Source: Bradyrhizobium sp. Ai1a-2
GTDB lineage: Bacteria; Pseudomonadota; Alphaproteobacteria; Rhizobiales; Xanthobacteraceae
Direction of reading: 5' to 3'
DNA: 64,000 nt
Assembly (NCBI RefSeq): GCF_000426245.1
Contig: NZ_AUEZ01000046.1
Location: 1-64,000, forward strand
The notes under the pieces were generated by a model. The model ran no database searches. It was given only the letters and a program-made list of their open reading frames with translations, and had not been told where the DNA came from. This document shows positions 41,016 through 49,191 of this stretch, in pieces (within the stretch, counting starts at the first letter, position 1; every line of letters begins with the position of its first letter). The position numbers were made by a program, and so were the translations under genes.

Positions 41016-41939
41016 CTAGGCGTCTTCAGAGACCTTCTCGGCCTTGACGCCGAGCGGCGCCGGCGGCGTTCCCTCGCCTGGCTTGATGCGGAAGTCGTAG
41101 GTCATCAGGTGCCACGGCTCGCTCGTCTTCGTGCCGTCGGGCATGACCGGATCGGTGCGCTTCTCGATCTTCGCGACCAGCTCGTCCTTGACGCCGAACA
41201 CCACGTCGGAGTCGAGATATTTGTCGCCCTCCATGAAGACGTGGGTGATCAGCGGCTCATAGCCCTTCGCCGCGACCAGGAAATGGATGTGCGCGGGCCG
41301 CATTGGATGGCGCCGTGTCTGCATGATCATCTCGCCGACCGGGCCATCGGTCGGGATCGGATAGCTGCAGGGCAGGATGGTGCGGAAATGGAAGCGGCCA
41401 TCATCGCCGGTGATGAAGCGCGCCCGCGACGACGGGCCTTGCGTCGCATAGCTCGCCTTCTGTGAATCGTAGAAGCCATCATCATCGGCGTGCCAGACGT
41501 CGACCGGTGCGCCCGCGACCGGCTTGCCGTCGAGATCGGTGACGCGCGCCTGCACGTAAAGCCGCTCGCCCGGCAGCGTCGACGAGATGTCGGTGCCATC
41601 AGGCGTCACCTTGTGCTCGCCGACATAGAACGGACCGAGCACCGTGGTCTCGGTGGCCCCATCGCGATCGCGGTGGTTGACCGCATCGACCAGCATGGAG
41701 ACGCCAAGCACGTCGGAGAGCAGGATGAATTCCTGGCGGATATCGGTGCATTTGTGGCCGGTGCGGGTCAGGAAATCGATCGCATATTCCCATTCCTCGA
41801 AGGTGAGGTCGGTGCGGCGGACATAGTCGTGCAGCGACTTCACCAACTCCTGAAGCAGGAATTTGGCCCGCGGGCTTGGCGTTTCCTCGAAGCTCTGGAT
41901 GACGGCAGCGGTCAGCTCGGTGTCGTTGAATTGCGGCAT
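41016..41939 (-). CDS. Intradiol ring-cleavage dioxygenase, hydroxyquinol 1,2-dioxygenase-like
   Basis: 307 residues; the ATG at 41939 (MPQFNDTELT) is preferred over one three codons earlier, which would abut its ribosome binding site. The N-terminal helical linker domain has AIDFLTRTGH and RQEFILLSDVLGVSMLVDAV. The catalytic domain has the Fe(III) ligands Tyr in LGPFYVG, Tyr in CSYPIPTDGP, and two His in RRHPMRPAHIHFLV. The RQEFILLSD segment and length favour hydroxyquinol over catechol dioxygenases: it would open 1,2,4-trihydroxybenzene to maleylacetate. No maleylacetate reductase is nearby. Divergent from a serine hydrolase gene. Confidence 0.88.
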   Translation of the reverse strand: MPQFNDTELTAAVIQSFEETPSPRAKFLLQELVKSLHDYVRRTDLTFEEWEYAIDFLTRTGHKCTDIRQEFILLSDVLGVSMLVDAVNHRDRDGATETTVLGPFYVGEHKVTPDGTDISSTLPGERLYVQARVTDLDGKPVAGAPVDVWHADDDGFYDSQKASYATQGPSSRARFITGDDGRFHFRTILPCSYPIPTDGPVGEMIMQTRRHPMRPAHIHFLVAAKGYEPLITHVFMEGDKYLDSDVVFGVKDELVAKIEKRTDPVMPDGTKTSEPWHLMTYDFRIKPGEGTPPAPLGVKAEKVSEDA

Positions 41940-42073
41940 TGCTTCCATCCCTGCGAAATCGGCATCGCTTGGCTTCAGCCTACACGATGGCCCACTGCGG
42001 CGTAAGCGCCAGGTGATTGGAACATGGGACACTTTTCGGCTATCAAGGCCCGCCTCACAACCGGAGAAGAGCG

Positions 42074-43348
42074 ATGCTTGCCCCCACCCCCGCTTCCCCC
42101 GAATCCGCCGGCATGTCGCAAGCGGCGCTCGATCGCCTCGAAGACCACCTGAAGCGGCGCTACATCGAGGCCGGCCGGTTTCCGGGCACCCAGCTCCTGA
42201 TCTATCGCCGCGGCAAGATCGTGCATTCGACCGTGCAGGGCTTTGCGGATGTCGAGCGGAAGGTGCCGGTCAAGGACGACACCATCTTCCGTATCTATTC
42301 CATGACCAAGCCGATCACCTCGGTCGCCTTCATGATGCTGGTCGAGGAAGGCCTCGTGGCGCTCGACGACCCGGTCCACAAATATATCCCGGAATGGAAG
42401 AACCTCGGTGTGTTCCAGGCCGGCACCGCGCCGGCGTTCCTGACCAAGCCGCCGTCACGGCCGATGCAGATCGTCGACCTGCTGCGGCACACTTCTGGAC
42501 TCACCTACGGCTTCATGCAGCGCTCCAACGTCGATGCCGCCTATCGCGAGAACAAGATCGGCGACGTCGTCAAGGCCGGTACGCTCGACAGCATGATCGA
42601 GGATCTGGCAAAAATCCCGCTGGAGTTCTCGCCGGGCGAGGCCTGGAATTATTCTGTCGCCACCGACGTGCTCGGCTATCTCGTGGGCAAGATCAGCGGC
42701 ATCCCGTTCGAGCAGTTCCTGAAGCAGCGCATCTTCAATCCGCTCGGCATGAACGATACCGATTTCTTCGTCCCGGCGGAGAAAGCCCATCGCTTCGCCG
42801 CCTGCTATTCCGCAGACCCGCAGGGCGGCATCACCTTCCATCCGACTGAGCGCAAAGGCGGGCTGACGCTGCAGGATGACCCGGCCACCAGCTCGTTCCT
42901 GTCGCCGCCCTCGCTGATCTCCGGCGGCGGCGGATTGTGCTCGACAGCGGCCGACTATCTCACCTTCTGCCGCGCGCTGCTCAATGGCGGCGAACTCGGT
43001 GGCGTGCGGCTGATCGGACCGAAGACCCTGAAGCTGATGACGTCGAGCCACCTGCCCGGCAATGTCGACCTGCCGACGATGTCGCGCTCGCTGTTCTCGG
43101 AGGCGGGCTATAACGGCATCGGCTTCGGCCTCGGCTTTGCAGTGACCATGACCCCGGCGCAGACCCTGCTCGCCGGCAGCCCCGGCGAATACAATTGGGG
43201 CGGCGCTGCAACCACGTCGTTCTGGATCGACCCGGCCGAGGAGCTGATCGCGATCTTCATGACGCAGGTGCTGCCCTCCAGCGCCTACCCGCTCCGGCGC
43301 GAGCTGCGCACCATGGTGTACGCGGCGATCACCGACAGCAATCTTTAG
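42074..43348 (+). CDS. Serine hydrolase, beta-lactamase/class C esterase family
   Basis: 424 residues. The start at 42074 follows GGAGAAGAGCG; an upstream TTG is less likely. The catalytic SxxK is SMTK in IFRIYSMTKPITSVAFMMLV, and the second motif Tyr is in WNYSVATDVLG. HTSGLTYGFM and LISGGGGLCSTAADYLTF are typical of EstB-like esterases and penicillin-binding-protein relatives. There is no signal peptide, which favours a cytoplasmic esterase over a true beta-lactamase. It is divergent from the dioxygenase with 134 bases between, so the two could share regulation. Confidence 0.88.
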   Translation: MLAPTPASPESAGMSQAALDRLEDHLKRRYIEAGRFPGTQLLIYRRGKIVHSTVQGFADVERKVPVKDDTIFRIYSMTKPITSVAFMMLVEEGLVALDDPVHKYIPEWKNLGVFQAGTAPAFLTKPPSRPMQIVDLLRHTSGLTYGFMQRSNVDAAYRENKIGDVVKAGTLDSMIEDLAKIPLEFSPGEAWNYSVATDVLGYLVGKISGIPFEQFLKQRIFNPLGMNDTDFFVPAEKAHRFAACYSADPQGGITFHPTERKGGLTLQDDPATSSFLSPPSLISGGGGLCSTAADYLTFCRALLNGGELGGVRLIGPKTLKLMTSSHLPGNVDLPTMSRSLFSEAGYNGIGFGLGFAVTMTPAQTLLAGSPGEYNWGGAATTSFWIDPAEELIAIFMTQVLPSSAYPLRRELRTMVYAAITDSNL

Positions 43349-43412
43349 ATCCTTCTTTTGACGCGTTTTCTTCACGCGAACCGGTGTCCACTTCGCTCGA
43401 AAGCGCTCTTCC
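43349..43412. repeat. GACGCGTTTTCTTCACGCGA...CTTCGCTCGAAAGCGCTCT element, copy 1
   Basis: TTTTGACGCGTTTTCTTCAC, GCGAACCGGTGTCCACTTCG and CTCGAAAGCGCTCT. The complement of this string appears at 46509-46563 (GAGCGAAGTGGACACCGGTT, CGCGTGAAGAAAACGCGTCA). It lies between the serine hydrolase and dctA. Confidence 0.75.
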
Positions 43413-43530
43413 GTATTGTTCCGCGGCGTATCGCAAGACGCGCCGCGGAACTTCGACGGCGCGCGAATCGTCATGACGCGTGCTTGGCACGCAAGTTGCT
43501 ACGCATGGGCGAACCCCATCGGAGCAGACC

Positions 43531-44853
43531 ATGTCGAGCATCGCCGCAACAGCAGCCACCGAAACCCGCAAGCCGCTCTACACATCCCTTTTCGTCCAGG
43601 TGCTTGCCGCGTTGCTGCTCGGTATCGCGCTCGGCGTGGCAGCCCCCGACTTCGCGATCGGGCTGAAGATCTTCAGCGACGCATTCCTCAAGCTGATCTC
43701 GATGATCGTGGCGCCGATCGTGTTCTGCGTGGTCGTGCACGGCATTGCCGGTGCCGGCGACCTCAAGAAGGTCGGCCGCGTCGGCGTCAAGGCGCTGATC
43801 TATTTCGAGGTGATGACGACGATCGCGCTCGTCGTCGGCCTCCTGCTCGCCTATCTGTTCGGGCCCGGCCATGGCATGAACATCGACGCTGCAACGCTCG
43901 ATGCCAAGGCGCTCAACACCTATGCCGACAACGCCCACAAGCTGCAGGGCGGCGGTATCGGCGCTTTCCTCCTGAACGTCATTCCGTCCACCTCCTTCGA
44001 TGCGCTCTCGCGCAACGACGTGCTGCAGGTGCTGTTCTTTGCGGTGATCTTCGGCGTCAGCCTGGCGCTGGTCGGCGGCGAAAAGGGCGAGAAGGTCACC
44101 TCCCTGATCGACGCGGTGTCGGCGGTGCTGTTCCGCGCGATGGGACTGATCGTGCGCGTGGCGCCGCTCGGCGTGCTCGGCGCGGTGGCCTATACGGTCG
44201 GCAAATACGGCGTAGGCTCGCTCAAGCAACTGGTCTCGCTGGTCGCGCTGTTCTACGTCTCGGTCGCGATCTTCGTGTTCGGCGTGCTCGGCGGCGTCAT
44301 GGCCCTGGCCGGCATCAACCTCCTCAAATTCCTGGGCTACCTGCGCGAGGAATTGACCATCGTGCTGGCCACCGCCTCGTCCGATGCGGTGCTGCCGCAG
44401 ATCATGCGCAAGCTGGAGCGATTGGGCGTCAAGGACTCCGTCGTCGGGCTCGTGATCCCGACCGGTTATTCATTCAACCTCGACGCCTTTTCGATCTATC
44501 TCACCCTGGCGGTGGTGTTCATCGCGCAGGCCACCAACACGCCGCTGTCGTTCGGGGATCTGTTGCTGGTGCTCGGCGTCTCGCTGATCACCTCGAAGGG
44601 CGCGCACGGCGTGCCAGGCTCGGCGATCGTGATCCTGGCGGCGACGCTGAACGCTGTGCCGTCCATTCCCGCCATCGGCCTCGTGCTGGTGCTGTCGGTC
44701 GACTGGTTCATCGGCATGGCCCGCGCGCTTGGCAACCTGATCGGCAACTGCGTTGCGACAGTCGTGGTGGCGGCGTGGGAAGGCGATCTCGACCGCGAGA
44801 AGGCCCGCCGCGTCCTCGACGGTGCCGAACTGGTCGACGTGACGGCGGGCTAG
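43531..44853 (+). CDS. dctA: C4-dicarboxylate/proton symporter DctA
   Basis: A 440-residue DAACS-family transporter importing succinate, malate and fumarate. ATG at 43531. Conserved segments: FLKLISMIVAPIVFCVVVHG, LNVIPSTSF, TASSDAVLPQIMRKLERLGV (serine-rich hairpin region), VIPTGYSFNLDAFSIYLTLA (the DxxxxYLTLA binding helix) and SKGAHGVPGSAIVILAATLN. Length matches DctA. Dicarboxylates are the carbon supply of rhizobia in nodules. No dctBD sensor genes adjoin, and no clear sigma-54 site was seen upstream. Confidence 0.94.
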   Translation: MSSIAATAATETRKPLYTSLFVQVLAALLLGIALGVAAPDFAIGLKIFSDAFLKLISMIVAPIVFCVVVHGIAGAGDLKKVGRVGVKALIYFEVMTTIALVVGLLLAYLFGPGHGMNIDAATLDAKALNTYADNAHKLQGGGIGAFLLNVIPSTSFDALSRNDVLQVLFFAVIFGVSLALVGGEKGEKVTSLIDAVSAVLFRAMGLIVRVAPLGVLGAVAYTVGKYGVGSLKQLVSLVALFYVSVAIFVFGVLGGVMALAGINLLKFLGYLREELTIVLATASSDAVLPQIMRKLERLGVKDSVVGLVIPTGYSFNLDAFSIYLTLAVVFIAQATNTPLSFGDLLLVLGVSLITSKGAHGVPGSAIVILAATLNAVPSIPAIGLVLVLSVDWFIGMARALGNLIGNCVATVVVAAWEGDLDREKARRVLDGAELVDVTAG

Positions 44854-44957
44854 AGCATGACCCGGAAAAGCGAGCACCGGCTTTCCGAAAAAGATCATGC
44901 TCAAACAAACAGCTAAAGCCGGATGACGATTCGAAGAAAAGTCATCACGCTGTAGAG
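44852..44957. repeat. GCATGACCCGGAAAAGCG...GATCATGCTC repeat, copy 3
   Basis: Starts at the dctA stop (TAGAGCATGACCCGGAAAAG), then ACCGGCTTTCCGAAAAAGAT and CATGCTCAAACAAACAGCTA, ending AAGTCATCACGCTGTAGAGC. It has the same segment order as 3666-3790. The TAG of dctA falls at the repeat boundary. Confidence 0.8.
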
Positions 44958-44989
44958 CGAAGCGCAGCTTGGCGCTCGCGCCGGCCGCG

Positions 44990-45313
44990 CTATTTGACCA
45001 GTTTCAGGTAAGGCGGCAGCGGCCTGCCGGAGACCGACCGCACTTCCTGCGGCGGTCGCTCTTCCGGAGTCATCAGATCGCACAGCGCCTTGAGCTCGGC
45101 GTCGGTCACCTGATGCAGTTCCATCCTGAGTTCAAGGATTGCCAGCGACAGCAAGCGCGCTGTTTCCGGACTTGCCTTGTCCGAGAGGAAGTCCCTGCAC
45201 TCCTCTAGCGTCGCAAGCAGTGAGAGCAACCGTTCTTCGGTATGGGCAACCGGCATTTCGAGTGCTCCCGAACTTGCGAGATAGATCCGTGGCGTTTCAG
45301 TTCTTCGCTTCAT
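44990..45313 (-). CDS. Small conserved-looking protein of unknown function
   Basis: 107 residues from MKRRTETPRIYLASSGALEM; the ATG at 45313 has GGAGAGG upstream, and the GTG four codons earlier does not. The protein is soluble, largely helical (EERLLSLLATLEECRDFL, ETARLLSLAILELRMELHQV) and ends PYLKLVK. No known motif, signal or metal site is seen. Codon use and a good ribosome binding site support it as real. I do not recognise the family. Confidence 0.65.
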   Translation of the reverse strand: MKRRTETPRIYLASSGALEMPVAHTEERLLSLLATLEECRDFLSDKASPETARLLSLAILELRMELHQVTDAELKALCDLMTPEERPPQEVRSVSGRPLPPYLKLVK

Positions 45314-45858
45314 GAGCCTCTCCACAAAGGTCTGCGGGTGGTCGGGCGCGTGAACCTATAGATGATCCAGAAATTTTGCGAAATTGTCCAGCGGGTGATT
45401 GTTCGTCTGTTTTCCTTCTAATGCGCGTAGCGCGCGGGAGGGATGCGCCACGTGGCTACGTCCGCTGTCAATTTTTGGCGAGATCCGAGCCGTTCAGGTC
45501 CCGTACAAGTACGGGGTGTAGGACTACGTATGCACGGGGGAGGTAGTAAGCATGCACTCAAAATCTGTGTCGATCCAACCCGTAGTAGTTGTGGTTTGTC
45601 CAATATTTTGCCAAATGTATATTGCGGGATAGCGCAAGTTATCCCGGGCGTTGACGACTTTAGGTAGTCTGAAGGCGCCGGTACCCGGATACTTCCAAAG
45701 CGCGTGGCGTTTGGCTACCATTCGCAGTCTGCTTGGAATGCCGTGGTTCGCAAGACGAACTCACGATCCGGACAATGTTAAAGCGGAAGTATGGAAGTAT
45801 GGACGAATCCCTGACCAATCTGCGCAGGGCCTCCCGATTTGAAGGACGGGTAACCAGA
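45314..45858. promoter_or_regulatory. Long AT-richer leader of the XRE regulator gene with palindromes
   Basis: 545 bases without a convincing gene. CCCGTAC-AA-GTACGGG (45500-45515) is a perfect 16-bp palindrome. CGGGATA-N8-TATCCCG (45625-45646) is a second inverted repeat with an ATTGCGGGATAGCGC context. Composition is lower in GC than neighbours, typical of regulatory DNA. Short in-frame ATGs at 45733 and 45778 extend the next gene but look non-conserved. These sites may bind the XRE product itself or a quorum-type regulator. Confidence 0.45.
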
Positions 45859-46254
45859 ATGAACAGATCAGCAGCAAAGAAGATGAAGCAGCGCAGTGCC
45901 GGCAAGCCCGACATTGAGTTGGGCAAGCGGATTCGCCTGCGGCGTGTGGAGCAGAAGATCTCGCAAGCTGAGCTGGGCGAAAAGCTCGGCGTCAGCTTCC
46001 AGCAGGTCCAGAAGTACGAGAAGGGCGTGAACCGCGTTGGCGCTGCTCGCCTTCAGCAGATCGCTTCCGCGCTCGACGTGCCTGTCACGTTCTTCTACGA
46101 CGGCGACAACAAGTCGCGCGAGGTCGAAAGCCTCCTGTTCCTGGACAGTGCTTTCAGCCTCAGGTTGCTGCGAGCCTACAGCAAGATCAAGGACCAGACG
46201 GTTCAGCGCCAGCTGGTGTCCTTGATGGAATCGATCGCCGCGAACGAAGGCTGA
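45859..46254 (+). CDS. XRE-family transcriptional regulator, PraR-like
   Basis: 131 residues from MNRSAAKKMKQRSAGKPDIE. A basic start is followed by a Cro/CI helix-turn-helix at ~18-75 (LGKRIRLRRVEQKISQAELG, EKLGVSFQQVQKYEKGVNRV, GAARLQQIASALDVPVTFFY). The tail (FSLRLLRAYSKIKDQTVQRQ) is helical and ends SLMESIAANEG. Rhizobial proteins of this kind include PraR, a repressor affecting quorum sensing and biofilm or symbiosis genes; that role is inferred from resemblance. It has a long palindrome-bearing leader and its own strong terminator, so it is monocistronic. Confidence 0.9.
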   Translation: MNRSAAKKMKQRSAGKPDIELGKRIRLRRVEQKISQAELGEKLGVSFQQVQKYEKGVNRVGAARLQQIASALDVPVTFFYDGDNKSREVESLLFLDSAFSLRLLRAYSKIKDQTVQRQLVSLMESIAANEG

Positions 46255-46367
46255 GCATTCAACCTTTCTTCGTTTCGTGGCGCGGACCGCATCGATCCGC
46301 GCAAGCGCGTCGAACCGTGGCATAACGTTGCACCGGACTATGCGTTGGTTCGGATCGAGGCTTTGCT

Positions 46368-46405
46368 AAAGCGCTGCCATCGAGATGGCGGCGCTTTTTG
46401 CTTTT
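46368..46405 (+). terminator. Rho-independent terminator
   Basis: AAAGCGCTGCCATC (46368-46381) pairs with GATGGCGGCGCTTT (46384-46397) with one G-T wobble, and TTGCTTTT follows. It is about 115 bases after the XRE gene stop. The intervening sequence 46255-46367 shows no gene. Confidence 0.85.
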
Positions 46406-46508
46406 GAGGCTGTGGCCCGATGCGATGCGCAGCGGCGCGTTTGTTCCAGGCATTGACTCGGGGGAGCGACAATTGGTCGCGCGATCACCGGCGCCGGGGA
46501 AAGCGATT

Positions 46509-46616
46509 TAGAGCGTTTTTGAGCGAAGTGGACACCGGTTCGCGTGAAGAAAACGCGTCAAACAACAATCTAGAGCTTCGGTTCTGATTCAATCAGAACA
46601 GAAAATGCTCTAGAGC
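46509..46616. repeat. GAGCGAAGTGGACACCGGTT...AACGCGTCAAAC element, copy 2
   Basis: Reverse complement of the 43349-43412 element, followed by CAATCTAGAGCTTCGGTTCT and the hairpin GATTCAATCAGAATC-like ATTCAATCAGAACAGAAAAT with TGCTCTAGAGCA. It abuts the stop codon of the leftward dehydrogenase gene at 46610. Confidence 0.75.
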
Positions 46617-47692
46617 AGCGCCAGCACAGCCTTGGCGATGTCGGCGGTGCCGTTGCTGCCGCCGAATTCGGTCGGCTTGATGCCGCCGGCATAGGCCTTG
46701 TCGACGGCGCGCTCGATTCGCTCACCGGCTTCCGCCGCGCTCTCCAGCCCATGCTTGTCGGCAAGCCAGTCCAGCATCATCGCGACCGAGAGGATCATCG
46801 CAGTTGGATTGGCCTTGCCCTGCCCCATGATATCGGGCGCAGTGCCGTGGCAGGGCTGAAACACCGCGTAGCGGTCGCCGATGTCAGCCGACGGCGCCAT
46901 GCCCATGCCGCCGATCAGGCCGGCAGCAAGATCGGAGAGGATGTCGCCGAACATGTTCTCCGTCACCATGACGTCGAAATCCCAGGGACGCTTCACCAAT
47001 AGCGCCGAGCAGGCATCGATATAGAGGTGATCGGCCCTGACATCCGGATGCCGCTTTGCCGTCTCGTCAAAGATCCCGCGGAAGAACGCGAAGGCCTTGA
47101 ACACATTCGCCTTGTCGACGCAGGTCAGCCCGCCGCCAACGCGGCCGCGCGCCTTGCGGCGTTCGGCGAGGCGGAATGAGAACTCGAACAGGCGCTCGGA
47201 GGTCCTGCGTGTGATGACCATGGTCTCGCGCGCCTCATCCTCGGTGACGACGCCCTTGCCCATCGAGGCGAACAGGCCCTCGGTCGATTCCCTGATCACG
47301 ACGAGATCGATGCCGCGCTGCTCCGCGCCGACGATCGGGCTTGGCACGCCAGGAATCAGCCGCGCCGGCCGCACGCCGGCATAGAGATCGAAATGGAAGC
47401 GCAATTCGATCTGTGGCGCGATCTCGGTGTTATCGGGGTAGCGCACCGACGGCAGGCCGCAGGCGCCGAGCAGGATGGCATCCGCCTCCTCGCATAGCCG
47501 AACCGTCGATTCCGGCATCGAGGTGCCGCTCTCTCTATAATGGTTGGCGCCCGCGGGCGCCTCGGTGAAGCGGAACCTGAGCTCCGTCGTGGCCTCGATC
47601 TTGCGCAACACCTCGAGTGCCGGCGCCATCACCTCCGGACCGATGCCGTCGCCGCCGAGCACGGCGATATGGAGTGCGTCGTTTGCGGACAT
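46610..47692 (-). CDS. Isocitrate/isopropylmalate dehydrogenase family protein
   Basis: 360 residues from MSANDALHIAVLGGDGIGPE; GAGGCAACCC precedes the ATG at 47692. It is a metal- and NAD-dependent beta-decarboxylating dehydrogenase: LGGDGIGPEV, VVIRESTEGLFASMGKG, DKANVFKAFAFFRG, ENMFGDILSDLAAGLIGGMG and PCHGTAPDIMGQGKANP. The VIRESTEGLF version differs from canonical LeuB, and no leuCD adjoin, so tartrate/D-malate dehydrogenase-like or another 2-hydroxy-diacid substrate is more likely than leucine synthesis. Confidence 0.87.
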   Translation of the reverse strand: MSANDALHIAVLGGDGIGPEVMAPALEVLRKIEATTELRFRFTEAPAGANHYRESGTSMPESTVRLCEEADAILLGACGLPSVRYPDNTEIAPQIELRFHFDLYAGVRPARLIPGVPSPIVGAEQRGIDLVVIRESTEGLFASMGKGVVTEDEARETMVITRRTSERLFEFSFRLAERRKARGRVGGGLTCVDKANVFKAFAFFRGIFDETAKRHPDVRADHLYIDACSALLVKRPWDFDVMVTENMFGDILSDLAAGLIGGMGMAPSADIGDRYAVFQPCHGTAPDIMGQGKANPTAMILSVAMMLDWLADKHGLESAAEAGERIERAVDKAYAGGIKPTEFGGSNGTADIAKAVLALL

Positions 47693-47731
47693 GGGTTGCC
47701 TCTTGCCAGCGGAAGGGTGCGATAGGTGATC

Positions 47732-47850
47732 CGTCATTGCGAGCGGAGCGACTTGTCCGTCGTAGCCCCACGGGCGAAGGCGGAAGCAATCCATCTCACC
47801 GCTTGCGGAGCCATGGATTGCTTCGTCGCTATCGGTCCTCGCAATGACGG
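47732..47850. repeat. CATTGCGAGCG...CGCAATGACG repeat, copy 3 (extended)
   Basis: CGTCATTGCGAGCGGAGCGA starts the element; CTCGCAATGACGG ends it. An extra segment, CCCCACGGGCGAAGGCGGAA, sits between the left arm and AAGCAATCCAT, making it longer than the other copies. It lies between two leftward genes that may otherwise form an operon. Confidence 0.82.
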
Positions 47851-47868
47851 TAGAGGCGCGGACGCGCC

Positions 47869-48939
47869 CTACGGCGTCAGCACGGCGCGGCCAACCAGCT
47901 TGCCCTTCTGCAATTCGAGCAGGGAGTCATAGGCCTTGGCGAGCGGAACGGTCGTCACCGGGATCGGCGCGATCTTCTTGGTCCGGACCAGGTCGAGCAG
48001 TTCCTGCGTCTCGCGGAGGTTGCCGACATAGCTGCCCTGGATCGTGATCGCCTTGATCGGGATCAGCGGCAGCGCAAAGGTCGCGCCGCCGCCGAACAGG
48101 CCGACGATCACGAGCTTGCCGCCCTTGGCGAGGCAGTCGAAGCCAAGCTGCGTGGTCTGGGCATTGCCGACGAGGTCGATCACCGCGCGGATCGGCCCGC
48201 CCGCCTTCTTCGCCAATTGCTCCAGCGCATCGGGCGCCTTGCCGTCGACGGTGCCGAGCGCGCCGGCGGCTTCCGCCGCTTCGCGCTTGCGCGCGTCGAT
48301 ATCGACGACAATAGCACCCTTGCCGCCCATCGCCTTCAGCAGCGACACCGCCATCAGGCCGAGGCCGCCGGCGCCGATGATCACGATCGGCGAATCAAAA
48401 GCGAACTCGACCTTCTTCAGCGCGCTGTAGGTGGTCACGCCCGAGCAGGCGTAGGGCGCGGTGGTGACGGGATCGAGCCCCTTGAGGGTCAGAAGGTACT
48501 TTGGATGCGGCACCAGCATGTGATCGGCGTAGCCGCCGTCGCAATAGACGCCGAGCGAGTTCGGCTTGACCGCGCACATATTCTCATCGCCGGCAAGGCA
48601 GGTCGGACATTTGCCGCAGCCGAGCCAGGGATAGACCAGCGCGACGTCGCCGGCCTTGAGGCCGCCGGTGTCGCCCGGTTTCACGTCCGGCCCGAACGCC
48701 ACCACCTCGCCGACGGTCTCATGCCCCATCGTGCGCGGCAGCGAGACGCCGCGATCCTTCAGCGACAGCGGCTTGCGCCCGTGGCCGAGATCGTAGCCGC
48801 CTTCCCAGATATGCAGATCGCTGTGACAGATGCCGGCCGCTTTCACCTTGATCAGCACCTGCGTCCCGGTCGGCTCCGGCGTCGGCTGGTCGACTTCCTT
48901 CAAGGGGGCGTTGAACTCGGCAACCTGGAAACTCTTCAT
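47869..48939 (-). CDS. Zinc-dependent alcohol dehydrogenase (MDR family)
   Basis: 356 residues from MKSFQVAEFNAPLKEVDQPT; the ATG at 48939 has GGGAGAAC upstream. The catalytic zinc site is GICHSDLH with GHE (TMGHETVGEVVAFG), the structural zinc site is CGKCPTCLAGDENMC, and the NAD fold is VIIGAGGLGLMAVSLLKAMG. It oxidises or reduces an alcohol/aldehyde pair; physiological substrate unknown. It reads in the same direction as the dehydrogenase at 46610 and the CoA-transferase at 49192 but is separated from each by a repeat element. Confidence 0.92.
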   Translation of the reverse strand: MKSFQVAEFNAPLKEVDQPTPEPTGTQVLIKVKAAGICHSDLHIWEGGYDLGHGRKPLSLKDRGVSLPRTMGHETVGEVVAFGPDVKPGDTGGLKAGDVALVYPWLGCGKCPTCLAGDENMCAVKPNSLGVYCDGGYADHMLVPHPKYLLTLKGLDPVTTAPYACSGVTTYSALKKVEFAFDSPIVIIGAGGLGLMAVSLLKAMGGKGAIVVDIDARKREAAEAAGALGTVDGKAPDALEQLAKKAGGPIRAVIDLVGNAQTTQLGFDCLAKGGKLVIVGLFGGGATFALPLIPIKAITIQGSYVGNLRETQELLDLVRTKKIAPIPVTTVPLAKAYDSLLELQKGKLVGRAVLTP

Positions 48940-49027
48940 CCTTGTTCTCCCAACATTCTTTGTTGTTACGGCAACATTGCCACGTCTGCCGACGCGAGAC
49001 AAACCTTAGGCGTTGCAATGGATGCTG

Positions 49028-49157
49028 CGCTCCCTCTCCCGCTTGCGGGGGAGGGCTGGGGTGGGGGTGTCTCCACGATTCATGCTGTCCGATCGTGTGG
49101 AGAGAGCCCCCACCCGGCGCTTCGCGCCGACCTCCCCCGCAAGCGGGAGAGGTGAAG
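49028..49157. repeat. CTCCCTCTCCCGCTTGCGGG...CCCGCAAGCGGGAGAGGTG inverted repeat
   Basis: The arms CTCTCCCGCTTGCGGGGGAG and CTCCCCCGCAAGCGGGAGAG are long and nearly perfect, with GGTGGGGGTGTCTCC and AGCCCCCACCCGGCGC between. It belongs to the family seen at 22975-23098. Confidence 0.85.
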
Positions 49158-49191
49158 GAACGCGCGGCCCGGTTCAAATGCGCATCATCCG

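Noticed and set aside
43447..43472. EcfG-like promoter before dctA
   Set aside because: GGAAC-N17-CGTC misses the last base of the -10 motif and lies next to a repeat; one such near-match is expected by chance in this window.
46610..47692. LeuB (leucine biosynthesis)
   Set aside because: Family motifs fit, but leuCD are absent and the substrate-loop sequence VIRESTEGLF is not the usual LeuB form, so only the family is named.
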